Part shown: positions 35,846 through 43,509 of the stretch, in pieces
Layout of the letters: each line of letters starts with the position of its first letter
Position numbering within the stretch: the stretch's first letter is position 1
Origin: GCA-002282575 sp964606405
GTDB taxonomy: Bacteria > Pseudomonadota > Gammaproteobacteria > Thiomicrospirales > Thiomicrospiraceae
DNA length: 44,354 nucleotides
Direction: 5' to 3'
NCBI GenBank assembly: GCA_964606405.1
Contig: CAZSGH010000021.1
Span: 1-44,354, forward strand
Program-made: the position numbers and the translations under genes
The notes under the pieces: model-generated
Databases searched by the model: none
Seen by the model: only the letters and a program-made list of their open reading frames with translations
Told to the model about the DNA's origin: nothing

Positions 35846-36406
35846 ATGCAATATCATATTAGCCCTAAAAGCAGCAAAAACGCTGGATTACCGCATAGTT
35901 TATTCATCCTAAACTTGATTATCGTTCATTTGTTTGCTTCTTATACCATGCTCGAAATTGGCTATGGTTCACAAGTGGTATTTATTCCGTTTGTTTCGAT
36001 GGTGATACTAGCAGCACTGTGGTTTAAGGCAAAAAAACTACGTGAGGCCAATGAAGACTGGTTTGTTGCTGCTCATTGGTTACTCATGACAAAGCGTGCC
36101 CGCATGCTCATTATCTTTTATATTGTTGGTTTGGTACTTGGTGGTTTTACCTTCCTTATGGTTGGCATGAGTCCGCTTAAAGGCGGAGATGTGACAACGA
36201 TTGCCCTACGTATGGGTGCCGTACCCATCTTTTTGGGACTTTTGGTTACCTTTGTGCTTTCTGGTGGTTCGATTTACGATGCACAACGTGGTGTCATCGG
36301 TCAAAAAATTGTTGACCAGTTTCCTGCACCTAGCGACATAACGATTCTGACCTCCGCGGAAGGTGCTGGCGACAGCCAAGCCGATACACACCCACAGGAT
36401 CACTAA
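35846..36406 (+). CDS. membrane protein of unknown function
   Basis: I do not recognise the family. The 186 residues contain four hydrophobic segments (about 19-38, 43-60, 88-108 and 124-143) and a hydrophilic C-terminal tail with little structure. There are no obvious catalytic residues. It starts 4 bp after the Hpt gene and is 5 bp before the next unknown gene, so the three are probably translated from one mRNA. A sensor or scaffold role is possible but unproven. Confidence 0.7.
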   Translation: MQYHISPKSSKNAGLPHSLFILNLIIVHLFASYTMLEIGYGSQVVFIPFVSMVILAALWFKAKKLREANEDWFVAAHWLLMTKRARMLIIFYIVGLVLGGFTFLMVGMSPLKGGDVTTIALRMGAVPIFLGLLVTFVLSGGSIYDAQRGVIGQKIVDQFPAPSDITILTSAEGAGDSQADTHPQDH

Positions 36407-36411
36407 GACTG

Positions 36412-37065
36412 ATGACGCCAAGTACAGAAAGAAAACACGCCACCTTCTACTGGGGCTGGATGACATTGGTTATTGGTGCAATACTGGCTGCTATCAGTAT
36501 TTTTTGGGTCGAGCCACCAACAACTGAACAGAAAGCGACTGCTTTACCGTGGGAAGCCAAAGTTAATAGCGAAGGGCGTCTGGATGTGTTGGGGTTAACC
36601 TTAGGCAAAAGCAGCACACGCGATGCAATGTCACTTTACGGCAAAGAAGTACAAGTACGCTTATTTGCCAATATGCAAGGCGAAGCGATTAGCCTCGAAA
36701 GTTTTTTTGAAGACATGTATATTGGCTATAGCTTACGAGGACGTCTCGTTCTAACGCTTGATGTAAAGCCCGAGCAACTCAATCAAATGCTCGAATCGGG
36801 CGCTCGCATTAAAACCACCGAAACAGGCGTACGCGAAGTCAGTCTTTCGAGTAATGACAGCGCTCTGGCACTCGACATTCCAATTCGAGCCTTAACCTAT
36901 TTGCCCTACCCCAAGTTAGACGAAGCAACCTTAACAAGTCGTTTCGGTGAACCAGCTCAAGACAGCGTTGGGGATGATGGCATCCGTCGTTGGCACTACC
37001 CTGCCCTAAAACTGGTTATTTTATTTCACGACTCCGATCGTAAATCGCTACAATTTGGCGAATAA
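36412..37065 (+). CDS. membrane-anchored protein of unknown function
   Basis: I do not recognise the family. The 217 residues have one N-terminal membrane helix (about 14-32), then a soluble, probably periplasmic region. No catalytic motif is evident. A ligand-binding or envelope-sensor role would be guesswork. It follows the previous unknown gene by 5 bp and precedes metK by 73 bp. Codon use is like its neighbours. Confidence 0.7.
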   Translation: MTPSTERKHATFYWGWMTLVIGAILAAISIFWVEPPTTEQKATALPWEAKVNSEGRLDVLGLTLGKSSTRDAMSLYGKEVQVRLFANMQGEAISLESFFEDMYIGYSLRGRLVLTLDVKPEQLNQMLESGARIKTTETGVREVSLSSNDSALALDIPIRALTYLPYPKLDEATLTSRFGEPAQDSVGDDGIRRWHYPALKLVILFHDSDRKSLQFGE

Positions 37066-37138
37066 CGTCACTTCATATTCATGACATTTACTGACTGTAT
37101 CATTTTACCCTCATATCTTTTTTGGGAGCAACTTCTGC

Positions 37139-38305
37139 ATGAGTAACCATATTTTTACCTCAGAATCGGTTTCTGAAGGACATCCAGATAAAATCGCCGA
37201 TCAAATTTCGGACGCCATTTTAGATGCCATTCTCGCGCAAGATAGCAAAGCGCGTGTGGCATGCGAGACTTTCGTCAAAACAGGGATGGTTCTGGTTGGT
37301 GGTGAAATTACTACCTCAGCATGGGTCGACATCGAAGACTTAGTGCGCAAGGTTGTTAAAGACATCGGCTATGACCGTGGCGAATTGGGCTTTAATGGTG
37401 ATGACTGCGCGGTACTCTCTGCCATCGGCAAACAATCTGCCGATATTGCCGTAGGGGTTGATGAAGACCCAGAAGCGGCCAAAGAAATGGGTGCTGGCGA
37501 TCAAGGCTTAATGTTTGGCTACGCGAGCAATGAAACCGAAACGCTCATGCCTGCCCCTATTTATTACGCCCACCGTTTAGTCGAGCGCCAAGCTGCCATG
37601 CGTAAGCAAAAGGTTCTACCTTGGCTGCGCCCCGATGCTAAAAGCCAAATTACATTGCGTTACGAAAATGGCGTTCCTGTTGCAGTCGATGCGGTTGTAT
37701 TATCGACCCAGCACGATCCTGATATTTCGACCAAAGACCTGCGCGAAGCCGTGATGGAAAGCATTATTAAGCCTGTCATTCCCGCAGAATGGTTGCACAA
37801 GGACACGCTATTTCACATCAATCCGACAGGACGTTTTGTGATTGGTGGTCCTGTTGGCGATGCGGGGTTAACAGGACGTAAAATTATCGTTGATAGCTAC
37901 GGTGGCATGGCGCGTCATGGTGGTGGTGCTTTCTCGGGAAAAGACCCCTCGAAAGTTGACCGTTCGGCTGCTTACGCGGGACGTTACGTGGCAAAAAATA
38001 TTGTTGCGGCTGGTTTGGCAGACAAGTGCGAAATTCAAGTGTCTTATGCCATTGGGGTGGCAAAGCCAACCTCGATTAGTATCGAAACCTTTGGCACAGC
38101 CAAAGTCGATACGGCTTTGATCGAAAAATTAGTGCGCGAACACTTTGATTTGCGTCCACGTGGCATTATCGAGATGCTGGATTTGCTGCGCCCTATTTAT
38201 CGCGCAACAGCAAGCTATGGTCACTTCGGTCGTGAACTGCCGGAATTTACGTGGGAGCGCACGGATAAGGCCGATTTACTACGTTCCGAGGCAGGTCTAG
38301 CATGA
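37139..38305 (+). CDS. metK: S-adenosylmethionine synthetase
   Basis: Makes S-adenosylmethionine from methionine and ATP in the cytoplasm. The 388 residues include the ATP-binding SEGHPDKIADQISDAILD, GAGDQGLMFGYA and the phosphate-loop GGAFSGKDPSKVDRS, all standard. GGGAG lies 10 bases before the ATG. I see no SAM riboswitch in the 73-bp leader. It overlaps metF by 4 bp; ahcY, often found between them in related genomes, is absent here. Confidence 0.97.
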   Translation: MSNHIFTSESVSEGHPDKIADQISDAILDAILAQDSKARVACETFVKTGMVLVGGEITTSAWVDIEDLVRKVVKDIGYDRGELGFNGDDCAVLSAIGKQSADIAVGVDEDPEAAKEMGAGDQGLMFGYASNETETLMPAPIYYAHRLVERQAAMRKQKVLPWLRPDAKSQITLRYENGVPVAVDAVVLSTQHDPDISTKDLREAVMESIIKPVIPAEWLHKDTLFHINPTGRFVIGGPVGDAGLTGRKIIVDSYGGMARHGGGAFSGKDPSKVDRSAAYAGRYVAKNIVAAGLADKCEIQVSYAIGVAKPTSISIETFGTAKVDTALIEKLVREHFDLRPRGIIEMLDLLRPIYRATASYGHFGRELPEFTWERTDKADLLRSEAGLA

Positions 38306-39129
38306 AACTATCCGCCGAATTTTTCCCGCCGCGCACACCCGAAGGCTTAGACAAACTACTCGAGGTCGCTGAAGGCTTTCGTCCTTTCGATCTTGATTAT
38401 ATCTCGGTGACCTACGGTGCTGGCGGCAGTACGCAAGAACGCACACTCGCCACCATTAAGGCATTGCGCGAGCGTGGCTGGGACGTTGCACCCCACTTAA
38501 CCTGTGTCGACTCAGAGCGTGATAAAATTGCCGACCTACTCAAAACCTATATAGATTTAGGTGTGCATCGGATTGTTGCTTTGCGTGGCGACATTCCCTC
38601 GGGAATGCGCGATTTAGGCGACTTTAATTATGCCGTGGATTTGGTCAAGTTTATTCGTGAAGTCACGGGCGATCATTTTCATATCGAGGTTGCTGCTTAT
38701 CCCGAAGTGCATCCTCAAGCGAAAAACTGGCAAACGGACATGGCACATTTTGGCGAAAAAATGGCAGCGGGTGCTGATGCTGCCATTACGCAATACTTCT
38801 TTAATCCCGATGCTTACTGCCGTTTTGTGAATAGTGCGCGTGCGCAAGGTATTGCTGGCGAAATTATCCCAGGCATCATGCCGATTAATAACTACGAGCA
38901 ATTAGCGCGTTTTTCGGATGCCTGTGGCGCCGAAATTCCACGCTGGTTGCGCAAACGTTTAGAAGCATTAGGCGATGACAAAACAGCCATCGGTGAGCTC
39001 GGCTTAGAAGTCATTGGCGATCTGTGCGAACGCGTGATAAAAGGCGGTGCTTCTGGCTTACATTTCTATGCCATGAATGCACTTGAGCCAACACGCACCC
39101 TGCTCGAACGCGCACGCGCTTTGGCATAA
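38302..39129 (+). CDS. metF: methylenetetrahydrofolate reductase
   Basis: FAD-dependent reduction of methylene-THF to methyl-THF, feeding methionine synthesis. The 275 residues form a single TIM-barrel domain. LSAEFFPPRTPEG, YISVTYGAGGSTQERT, GVHRIVALRGDIP, EVAAYPEVHP and ITQYFFNPDAY are characteristic. Translationally coupled to metK (ATGA). The pairing makes a methionine/SAM cycle unit; rsmE follows 14 bp later. Confidence 0.97.
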   Translation: MKLSAEFFPPRTPEGLDKLLEVAEGFRPFDLDYISVTYGAGGSTQERTLATIKALRERGWDVAPHLTCVDSERDKIADLLKTYIDLGVHRIVALRGDIPSGMRDLGDFNYAVDLVKFIREVTGDHFHIEVAAYPEVHPQAKNWQTDMAHFGEKMAAGADAAITQYFFNPDAYCRFVNSARAQGIAGEIIPGIMPINNYEQLARFSDACGAEIPRWLRKRLEALGDDKTAIGELGLEVIGDLCERVIKGGASGLHFYAMNALEPTRTLLERARALA

Positions 39130-39143
39130 TAGGTCTAAGATTC

Positions 39144-39878
39144 ATGCGCAACATTCGTCTTTACTTGGCTGGCGACTATCCCGATGTCGGGCAATCGCTT
39201 GCCTTGCCCGACGATGCTCGTCACTATATCGCTACGGTGCTACGTGCGCGAGATGGCTTTAAAGTTACCCTATTTAATGGCTTGGGCGTAACCAGCGAAG
39301 CCACCCTGCAACTGGGTAAAAAAGATGCCGCTGTACGTATCGACACCATTACGACAGACATGAGTATGGAATCGCCGTTGAAGCTCACACTAGCACAAGG
39401 CATCTCGCGCGGTGAGCGTATGGATACCAGCATTCAAAAAGCGACCGAGTTAGGTGTCACCGCCATTCAGCCTTTATTTACTCAATATTGTGAAGTCAAA
39501 CTCGAAGATGACGATAAGGTAAGTAAGCGCATGGCGCATTGGCAACAGGTCATTGTTAGTGCTTGCGAGCAGTCTGGACGCACGGTTGTACCACAACTTT
39601 ATGCCCCAATGACACTGAATGAATGGCTGGAAACCAAACCGCAAGGCTTTGTTCTCGATCCTTACGACGGTCTGCGATTGCGTGAGCTAACCCCAACAGC
39701 CTTCACACAAAACCAATGCTTGTTAGTCGGACCTGAGGGCGGTTTGTCCGATAAGGAAGTTGAATGGGCGCTGGCTGCAGGCATGACGGGAGTTCGATTG
39801 GGCGCACGTATTTTACGCACCGAAACGGCTGGTCCAGCGGCCATTGCTGCCTTACAAAGCCTATTTGGTGATGCATAA
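39144..39878 (+). CDS. rsmE: 16S rRNA m3U1498 methyltransferase RsmE
   Basis: SAM-dependent methyltransferase that methylates U1498 of 16S rRNA; it belongs to the SPOUT knot fold. The 244 residues end with LVGPEGGLSDKEVEWA and LGARILRTETAGPAA, the SAM-binding knot, and the N-terminal half is a PUA-like RNA-binding region. Length is normal. It follows metF closely, so the enzyme sits with SAM-supply genes. The transcript is followed by the family B repeat. Confidence 0.95.
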   Translation: MRNIRLYLAGDYPDVGQSLALPDDARHYIATVLRARDGFKVTLFNGLGVTSEATLQLGKKDAAVRIDTITTDMSMESPLKLTLAQGISRGERMDTSIQKATELGVTAIQPLFTQYCEVKLEDDDKVSKRMAHWQQVIVSACEQSGRTVVPQLYAPMTLNEWLETKPQGFVLDPYDGLRLRELTPTAFTQNQCLLVGPEGGLSDKEVEWALAAGMTGVRLGARILRTETAGPAAIAALQSLFGDA

Positions 39879-39898
39879 AACAAAATTTTACTAACGGA

Positions 39899-40003
39899 CA
39901 TCTCTAAAAAACTCGTCATTCCCGCGAAAGCGGGAATCTATCTCATTGATTTTATGGATCCCCGCATGTGCGAGGATGACGAAGTGTTGAGTTATTAGAG
40001 ATG
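39899..40003 (+). repeat. palindromic repeat, family B, copy 2, with terminal inverted repeats
   Basis: The 66-bp core (39915-39980) matches the copy at 27253-27318 except for about eight substitutions. It is bounded by CATCTCTAA (39899-39907) and TTAGAGATG (39995-40003), perfectly inverted, followed internally by AACTC on both sides. The layout is that of a non-autonomous MITE-like element of about 105 bp. No transposase is present. It overlaps an alternative gshA start. Confidence 0.8.
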
Positions 40004-40024
40004 CCCCAACATTATGGATGCATT

Positions 40025-41314
40025 ATGCCGTTATTGCCTGCTGTTCCTCACTTAGAAACCGCCTTAAAAGGTCCACTGCTTGCCATTGAACAAAAGCTTC
40101 TTTCTAATAAAGCAAGCATTGAGGCTTGGTTTCGTTGCCAATTTCGCGCAACACCAGCTCCTTTTTATGCCTCGGTTGATTTACGCAATGCGGGCTTTAA
40201 ATTAGCGCCTGTCGATACCAATTTATTTCCTGCTGGCTTTAATAACCTGCACCCCGACTTGCGCCCGTTGGCGATTACTGCCGTGCAACATGGCATCGAA
40301 CGCGCCTGCCCCGTTACCGATGGTGTATTGCTCATTCCCGAAAATCATACGCGCAACCTCTACTACCTCGAAAACCTGTGTACCTTAGCGGGATTAATTA
40401 GCGATGCAGGTTACGATGTCCGTATTGGCAGCCTCAACCCAGACATTAGTGCCGCGACAGCCATTGAGTTGCCATCGGGTCGCCCACTGACGTTAGAACC
40501 GATTGTCCGCGAAGGCAATCGGGTTGGCGTAACGGGTTTTTTCCCTTGCGCTGTATTACTCAACAATGATTTATCGTCGGGTATCCCCGACATCATCAAA
40601 GATATTGAACAGGTTTTATTGCCACCGCCGAGCTTAGGCTGGCATAGTCGCACTAAAAGCGCACACTTTAGTCATTACCGCGATGTGGCACAAGAATTTG
40701 CCGAACTCATCGACTGCGATCCGTGGTTTTTTGACCCACTGTTTAGCACCTGCGATGGCATCGACTTCAAAAATGGTGAGGGCATCGACACACTCATTGA
40801 AACCAGTCAAGCCTTACTGACTCAGATTCAAGCCGCCTACGAGGGTCATGGCATTAGCTGTCAAAAACCCTACCTGATTGTGAAAGCGGATGCTGGCACT
40901 TACGGTATGGGCGTAATGTCGATTCAAGACCCACAAGAATTAGCCGCACTCAACAAAAATGCGCGCAAAAAAATGACCAGCGGCAAAGATGGCTTGAGCA
41001 CCGAAAGTGTCATTATCCAAGAAGGCGTTTACACCTTCGAAACCGTGCAAGATGCCGTGGCCGAACCCGTTATTTACATGATCGATCATGCTGTTGTGGG
41101 GGGATTTTATCGTGTGCATACGGGCAAAACCATTACAGACAACCTAAATTCTCCTGGCATGTTTTTTGAACCGCTCGCTTTTGCCGATGCCTGTATCCAG
41201 CCCGATACGCGCCTCAATCCCGATGCAGCCCCCAATCGTTTTTATGCTTACGGTGTGGTTGCGCGTCTGGCATTAGTGGCTGCTGCACGCGAACTGAGAG
41301 ATGCCAAAGCATGA
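40025..41314 (+). CDS. gshA: glutamate--cysteine ligase (GshA, TIGR02049 type)
   Basis: First enzyme of glutathione synthesis, joining glutamate and cysteine with ATP. The 429 residues match the type found in Acidithiobacillus and many Betaproteobacteria, distinct from the E. coli enzyme: VDTNLFPAGFNNL, LIPENHTRNLYYLENL, and a C-terminal ATP-grasp-like part with IVKADAGTYGMGVMSIQDP. The frame extends to an ATG at 40001, but that codon is the end of the family B repeat, so the ATG at 40025 is preferred. It is the first gene of gshA-gshB-apbE, with 4-bp overlap to gshB. Confidence 0.92.
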   Translation: MPLLPAVPHLETALKGPLLAIEQKLLSNKASIEAWFRCQFRATPAPFYASVDLRNAGFKLAPVDTNLFPAGFNNLHPDLRPLAITAVQHGIERACPVTDGVLLIPENHTRNLYYLENLCTLAGLISDAGYDVRIGSLNPDISAATAIELPSGRPLTLEPIVREGNRVGVTGFFPCAVLLNNDLSSGIPDIIKDIEQVLLPPPSLGWHSRTKSAHFSHYRDVAQEFAELIDCDPWFFDPLFSTCDGIDFKNGEGIDTLIETSQALLTQIQAAYEGHGISCQKPYLIVKADAGTYGMGVMSIQDPQELAALNKNARKKMTSGKDGLSTESVIIQEGVYTFETVQDAVAEPVIYMIDHAVVGGFYRVHTGKTITDNLNSPGMFFEPLAFADACIQPDTRLNPDAAPNRFYAYGVVARLALVAAARELRDAKA

Positions 41315-42252
41315 AAACATTAGTCATCATGGATCCCATTGCATCGATTAAGCCGTACAAAGATACCAGTTTTGCCATGATGCTAGAAGCACAGGCGCGT
41401 GGACATGAACTCTTTTACTGCACCGCAGGCGACTTGAGCTTTAGCAAAGGGCAAACACTTGCGCGTTGTCAGCCTGTGCAAGTACACGACAACACAACCA
41501 ATTTTTATACACTGGGTGAAGCCCAAAGTCGCGTTTTATCCGACTTTAATATCATTTTGATGCGCAAAGATCCTCCCTTCGATAGCGATTACCTTTACGC
41601 AACCCACCTACTCGACCATGCCAAAGCCGCTGGCGTACAAGTGGTTAACGACCCGCAAGCCCTGCGCGATGTGAACGAAAAGCTGTTCATTCTGCAGTTC
41701 CCACAGTGCATCGCGCCCACCTTAGTGAGTAGCCATGAAGCAGATATTCGGTCTTTTTGGGCAGAGCAAGGCGATATTATCTTAAAACCCTTGCATGGCA
41801 TGGGTGGTGCTGGCATTTTTCGTTTACAACCGAACGATCCCAATGCAGGCGCAATCATCGAGACGCTAACAGGCAATGGCAAGCATATCATGATGGCGCA
41901 GCGTTATTTGCCCGAAATTCTGCAAGGTGATAAACGCATTTTACTGATTGATGGCAAACCCGCTCCCTACTGCCTAGCACGCCTACCTAAAGCAGGCGAA
42001 ACACGGGCTAACTTAGCCGCAGGCGGTACAGGCATCGCTCAGCCTTTATCCGAACGCGATGTATGGATTTGCCAACAAGTTGGCGAACGGCTGAAAAACA
42101 TGGGATTGCGCTTTGTCGGGCTTGATGTGATTGGCGATTACCTTACCGAAGTGAATGTTACCAGCCCCACCTGCATCCGCGAAATCGATGCTCAATGCAA
42201 GGTCAATATTGCGGGGTTATTGTTTGATGCCTTAGAAACATCCCCTGCATAG
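41311..42252 (+). CDS. gshB: glutathione synthetase
   Basis: Second step of glutathione synthesis, adding glycine to gamma-glutamylcysteine in the cytoplasm. The 313 residues have MDPIASIKPYKDTSFAMMLEA at the N-terminus and the ATP-grasp core (IILKPLHGMGGAGIFR, GDKRILLIDG, NLAAGGTG, GLDVIGDYLTEVNVTSPT), standard for bacterial GshB. It overlaps gshA by 4 bp and its stop codon touches the apbE start. Confidence 0.97.
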   Translation: MKTLVIMDPIASIKPYKDTSFAMMLEAQARGHELFYCTAGDLSFSKGQTLARCQPVQVHDNTTNFYTLGEAQSRVLSDFNIILMRKDPPFDSDYLYATHLLDHAKAAGVQVVNDPQALRDVNEKLFILQFPQCIAPTLVSSHEADIRSFWAEQGDIILKPLHGMGGAGIFRLQPNDPNAGAIIETLTGNGKHIMMAQRYLPEILQGDKRILLIDGKPAPYCLARLPKAGETRANLAAGGTGIAQPLSERDVWICQQVGERLKNMGLRFVGLDVIGDYLTEVNVTSPTCIREIDAQCKVNIAGLLFDALETSPA

Positions 42253-43257
42253 ATGAACCGCCGCACATTATTCAGACTGCTCCTCGCCTCAGGACTTGCC
42301 CCCCTTGCCGCATGTGCGCACCCATTACAAGTCTTTAGCGAAACCATTGCTGTTTTTGGTACCATCGTTCGCATTACGCTGTATGCACAAAACCAACAGC
42401 AAGCGACACAAGCCTTCGCCGCCGTTAACGCACGCTTCCAGCAAATTCATACCGACTGGCATGCATGGGAAAAAGGCGGCTTAGTTAGCAAAATTAACGA
42501 TGCCATTGCCATTAGTGAACCGATTAGCATCAACAACGAAGTTGCGCAGTTCATCCGTCGCAACCAAACACTCTGCCAACAAAGTAATGGCTTATTCGAC
42601 CCAGGCATCGGCAAATTAATTAAACTCTGGGGCTTTCATCGAAACAGTTACGAAGGCAATAAAACACCCAACGAGGCAGACGTTCAGACATTACTCGCTC
42701 AACAGCCCAGCATTCTTGATATTACATGGGATAACGACACCCTGTTCTGCCCAAATCCGAGTGTTTCCCTCGACTTTGGCGCCAGTGGCAAAGCCTATGC
42801 CCTAACTGCAGCAACCGACACATTGAAACAGCAAGGCATCAGCAACGCGACCATTGCCATTGGTGGCGATATTCAAGTACTTGGTAAAAAACCCGACGGT
42901 GCTTGGCACATTGGCATCAATGACCCACGCCACGTCGGACAATCCAAAGCTAGCCTAACCCTTGCCGATGGCGAAGCCGCTTGCTCGTCGGGTACTTACG
43001 AACGTTTTTATACCGATCTTGGCAAAAAAGTTAGCCATATTATTAACCCCAAAACAGGGCAACCCGTGACCCATATCTTACATAGCACCGCCATTCATGC
43101 CGATGCTTTGATTGCCGAAGTCGGAGCCTTATCGCAACTGATTGCAGGCGAAAGCCAATGGACAGTCATTGCTCAACAGCTAGACGTGCAATACAGCTAC
43201 CTGATTACACCCGAAGGCAAAGACCTGATTAGCAACGCCCTCAAAAAACGGCTGTAG
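42253..43257 (+). CDS. apbE: FAD:protein FMN transferase (ApbE) lipoprotein
   Basis: Attaches FMN to a threonine or serine of target proteins in the periplasm, usually NqrB/NqrC, RnfG or related flavoproteins; none is in the window. The 334 residues start with a signal peptide and lipobox LAAC (Cys21), then GTIVRITLYA, FDPGIGKLIKLWGF, DFGASGKAYALTAATD and NATIAIGGDIQVLG. The start codon directly follows the gshB stop, so all three genes are in one operon. A small hairpin follows the gene. Confidence 0.93.
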   Translation: MNRRTLFRLLLASGLAPLAACAHPLQVFSETIAVFGTIVRITLYAQNQQQATQAFAAVNARFQQIHTDWHAWEKGGLVSKINDAIAISEPISINNEVAQFIRRNQTLCQQSNGLFDPGIGKLIKLWGFHRNSYEGNKTPNEADVQTLLAQQPSILDITWDNDTLFCPNPSVSLDFGASGKAYALTAATDTLKQQGISNATIAIGGDIQVLGKKPDGAWHIGINDPRHVGQSKASLTLADGEAACSSGTYERFYTDLGKKVSHIINPKTGQPVTHILHSTAIHADALIAEVGALSQLIAGESQWTVIAQQLDVQYSYLITPEGKDLISNALKKRL

Positions 43258-43262
43258 AGAAC

Positions 43263-43296
43263 GTCTAAAAACAAGCGAAGTGATGTTTTTAGATGT
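43263..43296 (+). repeat. dispersed hairpin repeat, family A, partial copy 4
   Basis: GTCTAAAAAC-AAGCGAAGTGAT-GTTTTTAGATGT matches the right-hand hairpin of the copy at 4987-5119 almost exactly, without the left part. TCTAAAAAC (43264-43272) pairs with GTTTTTAGA (43285-43293). It lies 6 bp after apbE. Confidence 0.65.
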
Positions 43297-43334
43297 ACTC
43301 AATAATTATTTTTACAAAAAATTATGCCTACTTA

Positions 43335-43362
43335 TTGCTTTTTCTAACAAAGGCGCTAAAAT
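43335..43362 (+). promoter_or_regulatory. sigma70 promoter in front of the RNA candidate
   Basis: TTGCTT (43335-43340) and TAAAAT (43357-43362), separated by 16 bases, form a reasonable sigma70 promoter. Transcription would begin near 43369. Confidence 0.5.
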
Positions 43363-43368
43363 AAGAAC

Positions 43369-43433
43369 TGCTATTTTTTGCATGAGAAATAGCAAACAAT
43401 CCCCTTTTGCCTCGACGTGTTCGGGGCTTTTTT
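43369..43433 (+). ncRNA. candidate small RNA (about 65 bases)
   Basis: Between apbE and rlmM a promoter, a short transcript and a terminator line up. The RNA would start with a hairpin (TGCTATTT at 43369-43376 pairing with AAATAGCA at 43387-43394), then a single-stranded linker, then the terminator hairpin with its T run. rlmM has a separate promoter after the terminator. No matching known RNA family comes to mind. It could also be a short leader of rlmM, but the terminator precedes the rlmM promoter. Confidence 0.4.
43409..43433 (+). terminator. intrinsic terminator of the small RNA candidate
   Basis: GCCTCGA (43409-43415) pairs with TCGGGGC (43421-43427) with one G-T pair and a five-base loop, followed by TTTTTT. 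Confidence 0.85.
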
Positions 43434-43443
43434 CGTTGCGCTG

Positions 43444-43452
43444 TGCGATAAT
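43444..43452 (+). promoter_or_regulatory. extended -10 promoter of rlmM
   Basis: TGCGATAAT is a plausible extended -10 at 43444-43452, with the start near 43459 and a leader of about 50 bases before the rlmM ATG. Confidence 0.45.
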
Positions 43453-43509
43453 GTCTCAATGCCTATGCGCACCCAATCCCCCATCGTTTTTTAGAGATAC
43501 CCTTACAGC

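Noticed and set aside
37066..37138. Possible SAM riboswitch before metK
   Set aside because: Only 73 bases, with no paired structure matching any known SAM-sensing RNA class.
40001..40024. Longer gshA from the ATG at 40001
   Set aside because: The ATG is part of the terminal inverted repeat of the family B element, and the protein beginning at 40025 fits the family better.
43489..43500. TTAGAGATA near the rlmM start, similar to the end of the family B element
   Set aside because: A single 8-base match with no second end and no dRS3 core nearby.
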